The notes under the pieces were generated by a model. It was given only the letters and a program-made list of their open reading frames with translations. It had not been told where the DNA came from and did not search any database. From the NCBI GenBank assembly GCA_014337915.1, contig QUBU01000009.1:39422-103421 (forward strand): DNA of 64,000 nucleotides, read 5' to 3'. The position numbers and the translations under genes were made by a program. Source of the stretch: Gammaproteobacteria bacterium (GTDB lineage: Bacteria > Pseudomonadota > Gammaproteobacteria > Steroidobacterales > GCA-2729495). Shown piece after piece: positions 1-9,367 of the stretch. Position 1 is the stretch's first letter. Each line of letters starts with the position of its first letter.

Positions 1-1
1 G

Positions 2-1189
<1,188 letters not shown>

Positions 1190-1194
1190 CGCCC

Positions 1195-2088
1195 ATGCTT
1201 GCTGCCGCTGCGCCTGCCACCCAGCCGGCCACGCCGGGGCGGCGCGCGAGCCGGATGTTGCCGGGGCTGGTGCTGCTGCTGGTGGTGCTGCCCGCCTGTA
1301 GCACGGGATTCATCTACAACCGCGTGGGCTGGGCGGTTGCCTGGTATGTCGAAGGGCTTGTCAGCCTCGACGGGGCCCAGCAGCAGCTGCTCCGGGATTC
1401 GGTGCAGCGGACGCTGGCCTGGCATCGCGAGACCCAGCTGGAGCGCTACGAGGACCTGCTCGAGCGCCTGGCTGCCGCAGCGGCCGGGCCGGTTACGGCA
1501 GACGACCTGCGGGGTTACTACGAGGAAGCCGAGCACCTCCTGGCCGACTTCCTCGGTCAGGTTGCGCCAGATGTGGCGCAGTTCCTCGGTTCGCTGGACG
1601 CCGCGCAGCGTGCCGAACTCGCCAGGAACCTGGAGGAAGACAATGCGGACCTCCGGCAGGAACGCGCCGGACAGAGTGCAGAAGTGCGCCGCAAGCGGCG
1701 CGACAAGTCCGCGATCCGCACCGTCCAGCGGTTCGTGGGACGGCTGGCTCCGGTGCAGCGCCAGCTCGTGGTGGATCGGATGGCGACGATGCAGGACCTG
1801 TCCAGCGCCTGGCTGGAGCGACGGCTGGGCTGGCAGCGGCGTTTGCTGGCGCTGCTGGAGTCCGCCGATCGCGGGTCAGCCTTCGGGCAGGCGCTGCGTG
1901 AGCTGCTGCTCGATCCCGGGCAGGCCGATGGCGGTGCCTACCAGAGCGCGGCCGAGGCCAATCGGCGCGTGGTGTTCGAGATGCTGGCCGCGCTATCGAC
2001 AACCCTGTCGCCGGCGCAGCGCGCACAGCTGCAGCGCAAGCTGCACGGCTACGCCAGAGATCTGCGTCGCCTTGCCGATCCGGCCTGA
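1195..2088 (+). CDS. DUF6279-family lipoprotein
   Basis: Predicted 297-residue lipoprotein beginning five bases after the purA stop. An arginine-containing n-region is followed by a hydrophobic stretch rich in Leu and Val and an LPAC lipobox with the lipidated cysteine near residue 35. The mature part opens with a FIYNRVGWAVAWYVE segment and is otherwise helical, charged and rich in Leu, Arg, Glu and Gln. This resembles the DUF6279 lipoproteins of gammaproteobacteria, whose function is not known to me. A second ATG at 1255 would start at the hydrophobic core but would lose the basic residues, so the upstream ATG is preferred. No strong Shine-Dalgarno is visible. It converges on the Rieske gene 21 bases away. 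Confidence 0.8.
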   Translation: MLAAAAPATQPATPGRRASRMLPGLVLLLVVLPACSTGFIYNRVGWAVAWYVEGLVSLDGAQQQLLRDSVQRTLAWHRETQLERYEDLLERLAAAAAGPVTADDLRGYYEEAEHLLADFLGQVAPDVAQFLGSLDAAQRAELARNLEEDNADLRQERAGQSAEVRRKRRDKSAIRTVQRFVGRLAPVQRQLVVDRMATMQDLSSAWLERRLGWQRRLLALLESADRGSAFGQALRELLLDPGQADGGAYQSAAEANRRVVFEMLAALSTTLSPAQRAQLQRKLHGYARDLRRLADPA

Positions 2089-2109
2089 GAAGCGGCTATC
2101 AGCCGGCTT

Positions 2110-3249
2110 TCAGGCCGGTTCCAGGTCATTGATGCCGGCAGGCCGGAGCGGAACGGTGCGATGGACCCAGTTGTGCGGATCGATGCGCCGTAGCGGTGAC
2201 GGGATCACCAGGGCCTGGTTGCGGCTCTCCACCGCGTAACGCTCGCTGTCGATCTCCCAGCCGCGATTGGCCCAGTGGCGCACCAGCCGCCGGAATGCCA
2301 CTTCCATGCTGTCGGCCTTCGTCAGGAATTCTTCCGGCAGCGAAGACGGCGTGAGTTGCGGGCGCACCTTCTCGACGATACGCAGGTCCTCGGCGATGGC
2401 TTCTTCCAGGCCCTTGATGCGTTCGGCATCGTGTTCCTCGCCGAGCAGGTAGTTGCGCGCTTGCCAGCCGAAGGCACGGGTATGGAACTCGTCGATCGGC
2501 GTCCGCGCGGTGAAGTTGATCTGGCTCATGCCCTCGCTGAAGGTCGGCTGGATGCGATGGCAGACGCCGACGATGCTGAACTCCAGCGATACCCGGGTTC
2601 GCGTGCGATTCGCCGGTAGCAGCTTGGCCAGTTCGCCGGACTTGGCGCTCGCGTCCGGTGCATGCTTCTCGCGACGTACGCGCGCGCCATGCGGCAGCAG
2701 CTCGATGTCGGCGGCGGCCGACTTCGGGTCGACACGCCCCCCGAAACGCCGGTGCACGAAGCTGGTGTGGATGGTGTCGAGCGAGTTCTCCTCCATGCGC
2801 ACCCAGTTGGCGGCCGCTTCGAAGCGATAGGGCACGAGGCGCCAGTGTTCCGGGTCGTCATACTCCGGCAGCAGGTCTGGAATCGGTGGCCGTTCTTCCG
2901 GTGGCAGGTCGCCGAGGAACACCCAGATCCAGCCGTACTTCTCGGTGGTGGGATAGCTGTCGAGCCGCGCCCGCCGCGGCGGCCTGACTTCCGGACCCAT
3001 CGCCGGGATGAGGACGCATTGCCCGTTGGCATCGAACTGCCAGCCGTGGTATGGGCAGGCCAGGCAGCCGTCCGCGACCCTGCCGTCGCCAAGCGCACCG
3101 CCGCGGTGGCAGCAGTTTCCGGGCAGGCAGCTGACGCTGCCGCCGGACCGGAACAGCACGAAGTCCAGCCCGAGCATGCGCACCCCCAGCGGGCGATCAC
3201 CCGGCAGTTCAGCGGAGGTGGCGGCAACGTACCAGTTGTTGATCAGCAT
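2110..3249 (-). CDS. Rieske [2Fe-2S] aromatic-ring oxygenase, alpha-subunit type
   Basis: A 379-residue oxygenase component of the vanillate O-demethylase/phenoxybenzoate dioxygenase-like branch of Rieske non-heme iron oxygenases. The Rieske cluster ligands are Cys46-x-His48 and Cys65-x2-His68 (CPYHGW). The catalytic iron site is suggested by EENSLDTIHTSFVH, an Asp followed by His-x4-His. Such enzymes take electrons from a separate reductase, and none is encoded nearby, so the partner must lie elsewhere. The substrate cannot be read from sequence. The gene stands alone and diverges from the helical protein at 3338 across an 88-bp AT-rich region that contains a 10-bp palindrome. The class is confident; the substrate is unknown. 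Confidence 0.9.
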   Translation of the reverse strand: MLINNWYVAATSAELPGDRPLGVRMLGLDFVLFRSGGSVSCLPGNCCHRGGALGDGRVADGCLACPYHGWQFDANGQCVLIPAMGPEVRPPRRARLDSYPTTEKYGWIWVFLGDLPPEERPPIPDLLPEYDDPEHWRLVPYRFEAAANWVRMEENSLDTIHTSFVHRRFGGRVDPKSAAADIELLPHGARVRREKHAPDASAKSGELAKLLPANRTRTRVSLEFSIVGVCHRIQPTFSEGMSQINFTARTPIDEFHTRAFGWQARNYLLGEEHDAERIKGLEEAIAEDLRIVEKVRPQLTPSSLPEEFLTKADSMEVAFRRLVRHWANRGWEIDSERYAVESRNQALVIPSPLRRIDPHNWVHRTVPLRPAGINDLEPA

Positions 3250-3289
3250 GGGGACTTCCAGCTATGTGGTCCTAAGATCATACTAATAT

Positions 3290-3299
3290 AACAATTGTT
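3290..3299. promoter_or_regulatory. AT-rich divergent promoter region with palindrome AACAATTGTT
   Basis: Between the divergent Rieske gene and the 3338 gene lies a markedly AT-rich segment (about 3271-3300) in an otherwise GC-rich sequence. It holds the perfect 10-bp palindrome AACAATTGTT and, on the minus strand, a TATGAT hexamer near 3278-3283 that could be the -10 box of the oxygenase. The palindrome could be an operator for a small dimeric regulator. This is inference from composition and symmetry only, since no regulator gene is adjacent. Confidence 0.3.
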
Positions 3300-3337
3300 C
3301 GCGACCACCAGTACCGGATTCCGGGAGGAGAGCAAGC

Positions 3338-3940
3338 GTGGCTACAGCAGTGGAACTCTTGCGCTGGGAGCGGCGCCGCAAGATGCAGGTGCGCGAGTCC
3401 TTCAGCGCTGGTCTGGCGCATTTCCGCAGTGCGGGCGGAGACGCCGAGGCCTTTTATCATGCCTGTATCGACTATCTCGTCCCGGGCCAGCAGCGGCTCA
3501 TCGACCAGGACCGGCGCCTCGTGGACCTGCTCGCACCACGGGTGCCGGCCGCGCAGCAGGCGGACCACCAGGCCATGCAGGCGCTGCGCGGGCGCCTGGA
3601 CCTCGGCGCGAAGTCCCTGAAGGAATTTGAGGCTGCTGCAGGCCAGTACCGGCGGGCAGGGCGGACGGGTCGTGCCGATTTCGAGGCAGCGGCCGCGCGC
3701 TTCCTCGATGTGCTGGTCAACGTACTCGGTGCACGCAGCCACTCGCTGCGCCATCTCACCTCGACGCTGCTGAGCGATGAGGACTGGCAGCACATCGTCG
3801 ATTCGACGCCGGCATTCACCGCAGCGGAGGCCGCGGCGTTCGCCGCCGTGACCGCCGCGGCGCCAGCGGGTGCCGCGCCCGAGGACATGGCGGCACAGCC
3901 CGGCGCACCTGGCGCCGGGCCGCAGCGGCACGCTACCTGA
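3338..3940 (+). CDS. Uncharacterised all-helical protein (possible hemerythrin-like fold)
   Basis: A 200-residue soluble protein with a GTG start, chosen because a strong GGGAGGAG Shine-Dalgarno sits 7 bases upstream. Residues 1-165 look like a bundle of amphipathic helices with scattered His and Glu, for example FYHACIDYLVPGQQ, QADHQAMQ and RSHSLRHL. The last 45 residues are a low-complexity Ala/Pro/Gly tail. The helix pattern and His positions faintly recall hemerythrin HHE domains, but I cannot match the full iron-ligand set, so this is only a suggestion. No signal peptide or membrane segment is seen. It diverges from the Rieske oxygenase and precedes tRNA-Leu on the other strand. Confidence 0.7.
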   Translation: MATAVELLRWERRRKMQVRESFSAGLAHFRSAGGDAEAFYHACIDYLVPGQQRLIDQDRRLVDLLAPRVPAAQQADHQAMQALRGRLDLGAKSLKEFEAAAGQYRRAGRTGRADFEAAAARFLDVLVNVLGARSHSLRHLTSTLLSDEDWQHIVDSTPAFTAAEAAAFAAVTAAAPAGAAPEDMAAQPGAPGAGPQRHAT

Positions 3941-3964
3941 ATCCCGGCTGATGGTGCCAGCGAT

Positions 3965-4049
3965 TGGTGCCCAGGAGAGGACTCGAACCTCCACGGATCG
4001 CTCCACTGGTACCTGAAACCAGCGCGTCTACCAATTCCGCCACCTGGGC
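3965..4049 (-). tRNA. tRNA-Leu (anticodon CAG)
   Basis: Reading the minus strand, an acceptor arm GCCCAGG pairs with CCTGGGC. It is followed by a D-arm with GGTAGACGCG, an anticodon stem-loop CTGG-TTTCAGGTA-CCAG with anticodon CAG, a long class II variable arm, and a T-arm containing GGTTCGAGTCC. The discriminator A and the encoded CCA (3965-3967) complete the molecule. The class II variable arm and the CAG anticodon identify leucine. Confidence 0.97.
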
Positions 4050-4070
4050 ACGGGGCGCGAGAGTGGCGCG

Positions 4071-4099
4071 AATTTAATGGCGCCCTGTATGCTTGTCAA
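4071..4099 (-). promoter_or_regulatory. Sigma-70 promoter of tRNA-Leu
   Basis: On the minus strand a perfect -35 hexamer TTGACA (4094-4099) is followed after exactly 17 bases by TAAATT (4071-4076), one mismatch from the -10 consensus. Between the -10 box and the tRNA 5' end lies a very GC-rich stretch, as expected of a discriminator at stringently controlled stable-RNA promoters. Confidence 0.72.
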
Positions 4100-4128
4100 C
4101 GAAATGAGCCGGTTTTCGTTGCACGACA

Positions 4129-6375
4129 TTGGCTAGGCGCCGCACTCCGGCCGGGCGCAGGCCAGCGGCCGCTGGTTCCCGGCCGCGCTATCGGCACCCG
4201 GTACCGGACGCCGGCGACATCATCTCGATGTTGCAGGCCGGCGGTGTTCCACAGACCTTCGCCGCGCTGGCTGCAGCGCTCCAGGTAAAGCAGCCTCGCC
4301 ACCAGGACAGCCTGCGCAAGCGCCTGCAGGACCTGGTCAGCGCGGGCCGCCTGCTGCTCAACCGCCGTGGTGAGTACTGCCTCATCGAGAAGCTCGATGC
4401 AGTGACCGGGGTCGTGTCGGCGCATCGCGATGGCTATGGTTTCCTCATCACCAGCGACGGCAGCGGCGATGTCTTCCTGCCGCCCGATGAGATGCGCCAG
4501 CTGCTCGATGGAGATCGGGTGGCCGTGCGCCTCACCGGCTCCGGCCCGCGCGGCCGCCGTGCCGGCACGGTCATGGAAATCCTCGAGCGCGGCAAGCAGA
4601 GCGTGGTCGGCCGCTACGTGCGCGAGCGGGGAATCGGTTACGTCGTCGAAGGCGGCCGCTCCGCACGCCATTACCTGGTTCCCGATGCGCATCGCGGCGG
4701 CGCCACCGACGGGCATTTCGTCAAGATCGAGATCATCAGCTACCCAGGCATCAATCGCGAGGCGCAGGGCAAGGTCGTCCGGCTGCTGGGCAGCCCCGAA
4801 GAGGATCCGGCGGTGGCCACCGATGCAGCCCTGGAGATTTATGGGCTGCCCGCGGTTTTTCCCCCCGAAGTCCGCCGGGATGCGGCCGCCCTGGGCGTCG
4901 AGGTGAAGGCAGGCGACAAGGCCGGGCGGACGGACCTGCGCGAGCTGCCGCTGGTGACCATCGACGGCGCGGATGCGCGTGACTTCGACGATGCGGTGTA
5001 TGCCGAGCCCATGGCGGGCGGCTGGCGCCTGCTGGTGGCCATCGCCGATGTTTCCCACTATGTGCGCGCGGGCGAGCCGCTGGACCGGGAGGCCGCCCAT
5101 CGCAGCACTTCCGCCTACTTCCCGGACCGGGTCGTGCCGATGCTGCCGGAGCAGCTGTCCAACGGCCTGTGTTCCCTCAACCCGGATGTCGACCGCCTGT
5201 GCATGGTCTGCGAGATGCGGGTGTCGGCTGCCGGGGAGGTCGGCGATGCGCGCTTCTTCCGTGCCGTCATGCGGTCGCGCCAGCGGCTGGTGTACGAGGA
5301 CGTGCAGGCGGCCCGCGACGGCAACGTGGGCGTACGCCAGCGCCTGAAGGGCGTGCAGACCCAGCTGGACAACCTCTACGGCGTGTTCGCGAGCCTGGAG
5401 CGGGCGCGCCGGCGGCGCGGCGCGCTGGAACTGGAATTGCCCGAGGCGCAGATCACCCTCGGCACCAACGGTCGTATCGCCAGCATCAGCCTGCGCCAGC
5501 GCAACGATGCCCATCGGCTGATCGAGGAATGCATGATCGCGGCCAATGTGCAGGCGGCGAAGTTCCTGCAACGTCGCCATCTGCCGACCCTGTATCGGGT
5601 GCATGCCGGGCCGGACGAGGAGAAGTTCGAGAACCTGCGGCTGATGCTGCAGGCGCTCGGGGCCAAGGTCACCAGCCAGGCGCGGGCGCGGCCGCGCGAA
5701 ATCAATCGCATCCTCGCCGCGCTGCGCGACCGGCCGGACTACCCGATGCTGGCGACGGCGGTGCTGCGCACCATGGCGCAGGCGGTGTACCAGCCGGCCA
5801 ACATCGGGCATTTCGGCCTGGGCCTGGCCACCTACACCCACTTCACCTCGCCCATCCGCCGCTACCCGGACCTGCTGGTGCACCGCGGTATCGGCCACAT
5901 CCTCGACCACGGCAAGCCAGCCGCCTACCGCTACGACGTGCCGGCCATGGAGTTGCTGGGGCGGCTCACCTCCGAGCGCGAACGCCGCGCTGAGGAAGCG
6001 GCCCGCCACGTGGAGGCGCGCTACAAGTGCGCCTACGTCAAGGACCGCATCGGCGAGGTAGCCGATGGCGTCGTCTCGGGCCTGACGCATTTCGGCCTGT
6101 TCGTGACCCTGACGGCGCTCAATGTCGACGGGCTGGTACACGTCACCAGCCTGCGCAACGACTACTACCACCTCGAGCAGGGCGGCCTGCGCCTCGCCGG
6201 TGAGCGCAGCGGGCGCAGCTATGGCCTGGGCGAGCGCCTGCGGGTGCGCATCTTAAGGGTGGATGTCGACGAGGCGCGCATCGACCTCGCCCTGGAGGAT
6301 GACGCAGCGACGCCGGCCCAGCGCACCCGGCGGCAGGCCGCGCTGCCGCGGCGGCACTCGCAGAGGCAGCGATGA
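4129..6375 (+). CDS. rnr: Ribonuclease R
   Basis: A 748-residue processive 3'-5' exoribonuclease that degrades structured RNA and takes part in tmRNA-linked mRNA decay and rRNA quality control. Domains in order: an N-terminal winged-helix region (about 25-85), cold-shock domains (about 90-240), the RNB catalytic domain with the acidic DARDFDDAV motif near residue 281, and a C-terminal S1 domain (about 645-725). A basic tail ends the protein. The length is slightly below that of E. coli RNase R (about 813). The proposed start is TTG without a clear Shine-Dalgarno, and the next in-frame ATG (4228) would cut into the winged helix. The rlmB gene overlaps its end by four bases. Confidence 0.96.
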   Translation: MARRRTPAGRRPAAAGSRPRYRHPVPDAGDIISMLQAGGVPQTFAALAAALQVKQPRHQDSLRKRLQDLVSAGRLLLNRRGEYCLIEKLDAVTGVVSAHRDGYGFLITSDGSGDVFLPPDEMRQLLDGDRVAVRLTGSGPRGRRAGTVMEILERGKQSVVGRYVRERGIGYVVEGGRSARHYLVPDAHRGGATDGHFVKIEIISYPGINREAQGKVVRLLGSPEEDPAVATDAALEIYGLPAVFPPEVRRDAAALGVEVKAGDKAGRTDLRELPLVTIDGADARDFDDAVYAEPMAGGWRLLVAIADVSHYVRAGEPLDREAAHRSTSAYFPDRVVPMLPEQLSNGLCSLNPDVDRLCMVCEMRVSAAGEVGDARFFRAVMRSRQRLVYEDVQAARDGNVGVRQRLKGVQTQLDNLYGVFASLERARRRRGALELELPEAQITLGTNGRIASISLRQRNDAHRLIEECMIAANVQAAKFLQRRHLPTLYRVHAGPDEEKFENLRLMLQALGAKVTSQARARPREINRILAALRDRPDYPMLATAVLRTMAQAVYQPANIGHFGLGLATYTHFTSPIRRYPDLLVHRGIGHILDHGKPAAYRYDVPAMELLGRLTSERERRAEEAARHVEARYKCAYVKDRIGEVADGVVSGLTHFGLFVTLTALNVDGLVHVTSLRNDYYHLEQGGLRLAGERSGRSYGLGERLRVRILRVDVDEARIDLALEDDAATPAQRTRRQAALPRRHSQRQR

Positions 6376-7127
6376 GCAGCGGCGACCGGCTCACCTATGG
6401 CATCCAGGCGGTGCGCAAGGCATTGGCCGCGGGCCGTGCGTCGCGCCTGTACCTGCAGGAGGACCTCGGGCAGAAGCGGCTGGGCCGCCTTGCCGACGAC
6501 ATCACGCGCAGCCGGGTCCCGGTGGAACTCTGCCCGGCCCAGCAGCTCGAGCGCCTGACGGGGACCACCAAGCACCAGGGCATAGCCGCACGGGTGACCG
6601 GTGCCGCGAGCCTGTCCGATCGCGAGGCGCTGGCACTGGTCGCGACACTGGCGCCGCCCCTGATCCTGGCCCTGGACGGCATCGAGGACCCACGCAACTT
6701 CGGGTCGCTGCTGCGGACGGCCGACGCCGCAGGCGTGGACCTGGTGGTCACCGGCCGGAGCCGCAATGTGGGCGTGACACCGGTCGCGAGCAAGGTGGCG
6801 GCGGGTGCCGCCGAGGCCCAGCCGCTGGCCGAGGTGGCGAATCTGGCACGCTTCCTGGAGCAGCTGGCGGAGGCGGGCATCAGGATCGTCGGTACCGACG
6901 AGGCCGCCCCAGTCAGCCTGTTCGATGCCGACCTGGCCGGGCCGCTGGCGCTGGTCATGGGGGCCGAGGGCCGGGGCATGCGCCGCCTGACCCGGGAGCG
7001 CTGCGACCTGCTCGTCAGGCTGCCCATGCACGGGGTCGTGGAGAGCCTGAATGTCGCCGTGGCGGCCGGCATCTGCCTGTACGAGTGCCAGCGCCAGCGC
7101 CTTGCACGGGCCGGACCCGTCCGGTAG
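6372..7127 (+). CDS. rlmB: 23S rRNA 2'-O-methyltransferase RlmB (Gm2251)
   Basis: A SPOUT-class methyltransferase (251 residues) that uses S-adenosylmethionine to methylate the ribose of G2251 in the 23S rRNA P-loop. The N-terminal domain (1-75) is the RNA-binding L30e-like substrate domain found in RlmB. The knotted domain shows the three SpoU motifs: [26 protein letters not shown] and [15 protein letters not shown]. Its ATG overlaps the rnr stop as ATGA, so the two genes are probably translationally coupled, the order also seen in E. coli and Pseudomonas. Confidence 0.97.
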   Translation: MSSGDRLTYGIQAVRKALAAGRASRLYLQEDLGQKRLGRLADDITRSRVPVELCPAQQLERLTGTTKHQGIAARVTGAASLSDREALALVATLAPPLILALDGIEDPRNFGSLLRTADAAGVDLVVTGRSRNVGVTPVASKVAAGAAEAQPLAEVANLARFLEQLAEAGIRIVGTDEAAPVSLFDADLAGPLALVMGAEGRGMRRLTRERCDLLVRLPMHGVVESLNVAVAAGICLYECQRQRLARAGPVR

Positions 7128-7144
7128 GATGCCGCGTCCTGCAG

Positions 7145-7164
7145 GGTCCGGCTGGCGCCGGATC
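7145..7164 (+). promoter_or_regulatory. Hairpin in the rpsF leader
   Basis: The 89-base gap between rlmB and rpsF holds an 8-bp hairpin (GGTCCGGC / GCCGGATC, one G-U pair, TGGC loop) ending about 52 bases before the rpsF start. It has no U-tract, so it is not a normal intrinsic terminator. In many bacteria the S6:S18 complex represses its own operon by binding a structured rpsF leader. Whether this hairpin is that element is inference. Confidence 0.3.
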
Positions 7165-7216
7165 CGCCTCCTTGCCACACCGCGCAGCGGGTGGCTTTGA
7201 TCCACAGGGAGCCACA

Positions 7217-7636
7217 ATGCGTCACTACGAGATCGTGTTTCTGGTCCATCCGGACCAGAGCGAGCAGGTCCCCGCGATGGTCGAGCGCTATCGGGGGATC
7301 ATCACCGGCAGCGGTGGCACGGTGCACCGCCTCGAAGACTGGGGGCGGCGGCAGCTGGCCCACACCATCGCCAAGGTCCACAAGGCACACTATGTGCTCA
7401 TGAACATCGAGTGCACCAAGCCGGCACTCGATGAGCTCGCTGATGCTTTCCGTTTCAGCGATGCCGTGCTGCGCCACCTGGTCATCCGACGCGACGAGGC
7501 TGTGACCGAGCCTTCGTTCCTTGCCCGGTCCGCCGACGAGGACAACCGCGAAGGTTCCGGTCGCGGCGCTGCCCGCGAGCAGGCCCGCGGTAACGAGGAA
7601 GGCCCGCCGGCCGAGGCCGAGCAGGCTGCCGGCTAG
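7217..7636 (+). CDS. rpsF: 30S ribosomal protein S6
   Basis: S6 (139 residues) binds with S18 to the platform of the 30S subunit. The sequence begins [15 protein letters not shown] and contains the GWGRRQLA-like segment ([13 protein letters not shown]) and YVLMNIE strand typical of the family. The C-terminal 40 residues are a disordered tail rich in Glu, Gly and Ala, as in proteobacterial S6 proteins whose C-terminus receives added glutamates by RimK. The ATG is chosen for the family-matching N-terminus and an ACAGGGAG Shine-Dalgarno upstream. First ribosomal gene of the rpsF-rpsR-DUF2232-rplI cluster. Confidence 0.98.
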   Translation: MRHYEIVFLVHPDQSEQVPAMVERYRGIITGSGGTVHRLEDWGRRQLAHTIAKVHKAHYVLMNIECTKPALDELADAFRFSDAVLRHLVIRRDEAVTEPSFLARSADEDNREGSGRGAAREQARGNEEGPPAEAEQAAG

Positions 7637-7671
7637 CGCCGGCCCATGACACAGATTTCCGGAGCAGTGAC

Positions 7672-7896
7672 GTGAGCAGATTTTTCAGGCGCCGCAAGTT
7701 CTGCAAGTTCTCCGCCGAAGGGGTCAAGGAGATCGACTACAAGGATCTCGAGACCCTGCGGCAGTTCATCACCGAGACCGGCAAGGTGGTCCCGAGCCGC
7801 ATCACCGGCACCAGAGCCAACTACCAGCGCCAGCTGGCACTGGCGGTGAAGCGCGCCCGCTTCCTGGCCCTGCTGCCGTACACGGACAAGCATTGA
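7672..7896 (+). CDS. rpsR: 30S ribosomal protein S18
   Basis: A complete 74-residue S18, the partner of S6 on the 30S platform. Diagnostic segments are [11 protein letters not shown] at the N-terminus, [13 protein letters not shown] in the middle, and the basic [19 protein letters not shown]-terminus. The start is GTG with a GGAGCAG Shine-Dalgarno just upstream. It lies 35 bases after rpsF, as in most gammaproteobacteria. Confidence 0.98.
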   Translation: MSRFFRRRKFCKFSAEGVKEIDYKDLETLRQFITETGKVVPSRITGTRANYQRQLALAVKRARFLALLPYTDKH

Positions 7897-7953
7897 TCTG
7901 CCACGGCCGGTGCCGCTGAAGCGGCCTCGGCGTGGTGCAGGCAGCGAGCGGCC

Positions 7954-8835
7954 ATGACAGGCTTGCCGGCATGGCTCATGGAGCGTCGGGCGGCACGGGT
8001 TGCGCTCCTGGCGCTGCTGTTCCCGCTGCCACTGGCACTGGTGATCAGCGCCGCTATTGCCGTGTTGATCACCAATGTGAAGGGCTGGCGGCCAGCGCTT
8101 GCGGACTGCGGGCTCGCCCTGTTGCTGCTGCTGGTCCTGGCCACCATGGCGGGGACGGGCTGGCTGGAACTTGGCGTCGGCGCCGCGTTGACCTGGCTGC
8201 TGGCAATTTTTCTTGGCCTGCTGCGCAGCCAGCTGTCACTGACGCTGGCGGTGCAGGCGGCGGTGCTGCTCGGCGTGGCGGCTGCCGTCGGTTTCACGCT
8301 GTGGATCCAGGATCCTCAGGCGTATTGGGAACGGGTCCTGACCGACCTGACGCAGCGCGCTGCCAGCGCCGGGCTGGCCGTCGGCCCGGCGGATCTGGTG
8401 CCGGGTGCGGCCCAGGTCATGACCGGCATGATGTCTGCCAGTGCGGTGACGAGTTCGGTGGTGGCACTGTTTCTCGGCTCGGCCTGGAGCGGCACCATCG
8501 ACGGCCGGGAGTTCGGCAGCGATTTCAGGGCGCTGCGGATGGGCCGCATGCTGAGCCTGGCGACGGCCGGGGCGGCGCTGTTGCTGCTCACCGGCCAGCG
8601 CGGGATGGCTGACGACCTGCTGCTGGTCTTTGCCAGCGGTTTCGTGCTGCAGGGCCTGTCGGTCATGCACTGGCATGGGACCGAACGCCAGTGGCCAAGG
8701 CTGTGGTCGCTGGCGCTGTACCTGCCGATGGCATTGCTGCCGGCGGTCGCGGTGCTGGAACTGCTGGGACTCGCCATCGTTGGCCTGGTCGATAACCTGT
8801 ACGACCTGCGGCGGAATGGTCGCGAAGTGGTGTAA
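7954..8835 (+). CDS. DUF2232-type multi-pass membrane protein
   Basis: A 293-residue integral membrane protein with about eight hydrophobic segments spread over the whole length and few polar loops. Its position between rpsR and rplI is the same as that of the DUF2232/YybS-like protein of Pseudomonas and relatives, which is the main reason for the family call. The sequence has no catalytic motif that I recognise. The function is unknown; the conserved linkage with ribosomal genes suggests co-expression with translation genes. Confidence 0.75.
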   Translation: MTGLPAWLMERRAARVALLALLFPLPLALVISAAIAVLITNVKGWRPALADCGLALLLLLVLATMAGTGWLELGVGAALTWLLAIFLGLLRSQLSLTLAVQAAVLLGVAAAVGFTLWIQDPQAYWERVLTDLTQRAASAGLAVGPADLVPGAAQVMTGMMSASAVTSSVVALFLGSAWSGTIDGREFGSDFRALRMGRMLSLATAGAALLLLTGQRGMADDLLLVFASGFVLQGLSVMHWHGTERQWPRLWSLALYLPMALLPAVAVLELLGLAIVGLVDNLYDLRRNGREVV

Positions 8836-8886
8836 TCTGGTCATTGCCGCCCGCGGGCTGGCACACTGAAAATTAGAGAGAAGGTC

Positions 8887-9348
8887 ATGGAAGTCATACT
8901 GCTCGAAAAGGTCGCGAATCTCGGCAACATCGGCGACCGCGTCAAGGTCAAGCCGGGGTTTGGGCGCAATTTCCTGCTGCCCAAGGGCAAGGCAACCCTC
9001 GCTACTGAGGCCAACATCGCCAGGTTCGAGGCCCGGCGCGCGGAGCTCGAGAGCAAGCAGGCTGCAGAGCTGGCCGCCGCGCAGGCGCGAGCCGAGCGGC
9101 TGGCGCAACTGCAGCTCAGGATTCCGGCAAAGGCCGGCAGCGAGGGCAAGCTCTTCGGTTCCCTCGGCACCATCGACATTGCCGAAGCCTGCACGGCCGC
9201 GGGTTGCCCGCTGGAGCGCAGCGAAGTGCGCATGCCGGCGGGTCCGATCCGCACCATCGGCGAGCATCAGGTCGACCTGCACCTGCATGCCGACGTCACC
9301 GTGTCCATCACCCTGAATGTCGTGGCGGAGGACGCCGCGTCCGCGTAA
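8887..9348 (+). CDS. rplI: 50S ribosomal protein L9
   Basis: A 153-residue L9, close to the usual length. The N-terminal domain carries the family signature [22 protein letters not shown] long connecting helix rich in Ala, Glu and Arg follows (about 45-78), and the C-terminal domain contains [14 protein letters not shown]9 binds domain V of 23S rRNA near the L1 stalk and helps maintain reading frame. The ATG follows a GAGAGAAGG Shine-Dalgarno. Confidence 0.98.
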   Translation: MEVILLEKVANLGNIGDRVKVKPGFGRNFLLPKGKATLATEANIARFEARRAELESKQAAELAAAQARAERLAQLQLRIPAKAGSEGKLFGSLGTIDIAEACTAAGCPLERSEVRMPAGPIRTIGEHQVDLHLHADVTVSITLNVVAEDAASA

Positions 9349-9367
9349 CGGAGCGACGGGTGCCGCC

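Noticed and set aside
4096..6171. A 691-codon open frame antisense to rnr
   Set aside because: GC-rich coding sequence often leaves the antisense frame open. The translation is His/Gln/Arg-rich without a family pattern, and the plus strand encodes a complete RNase R.
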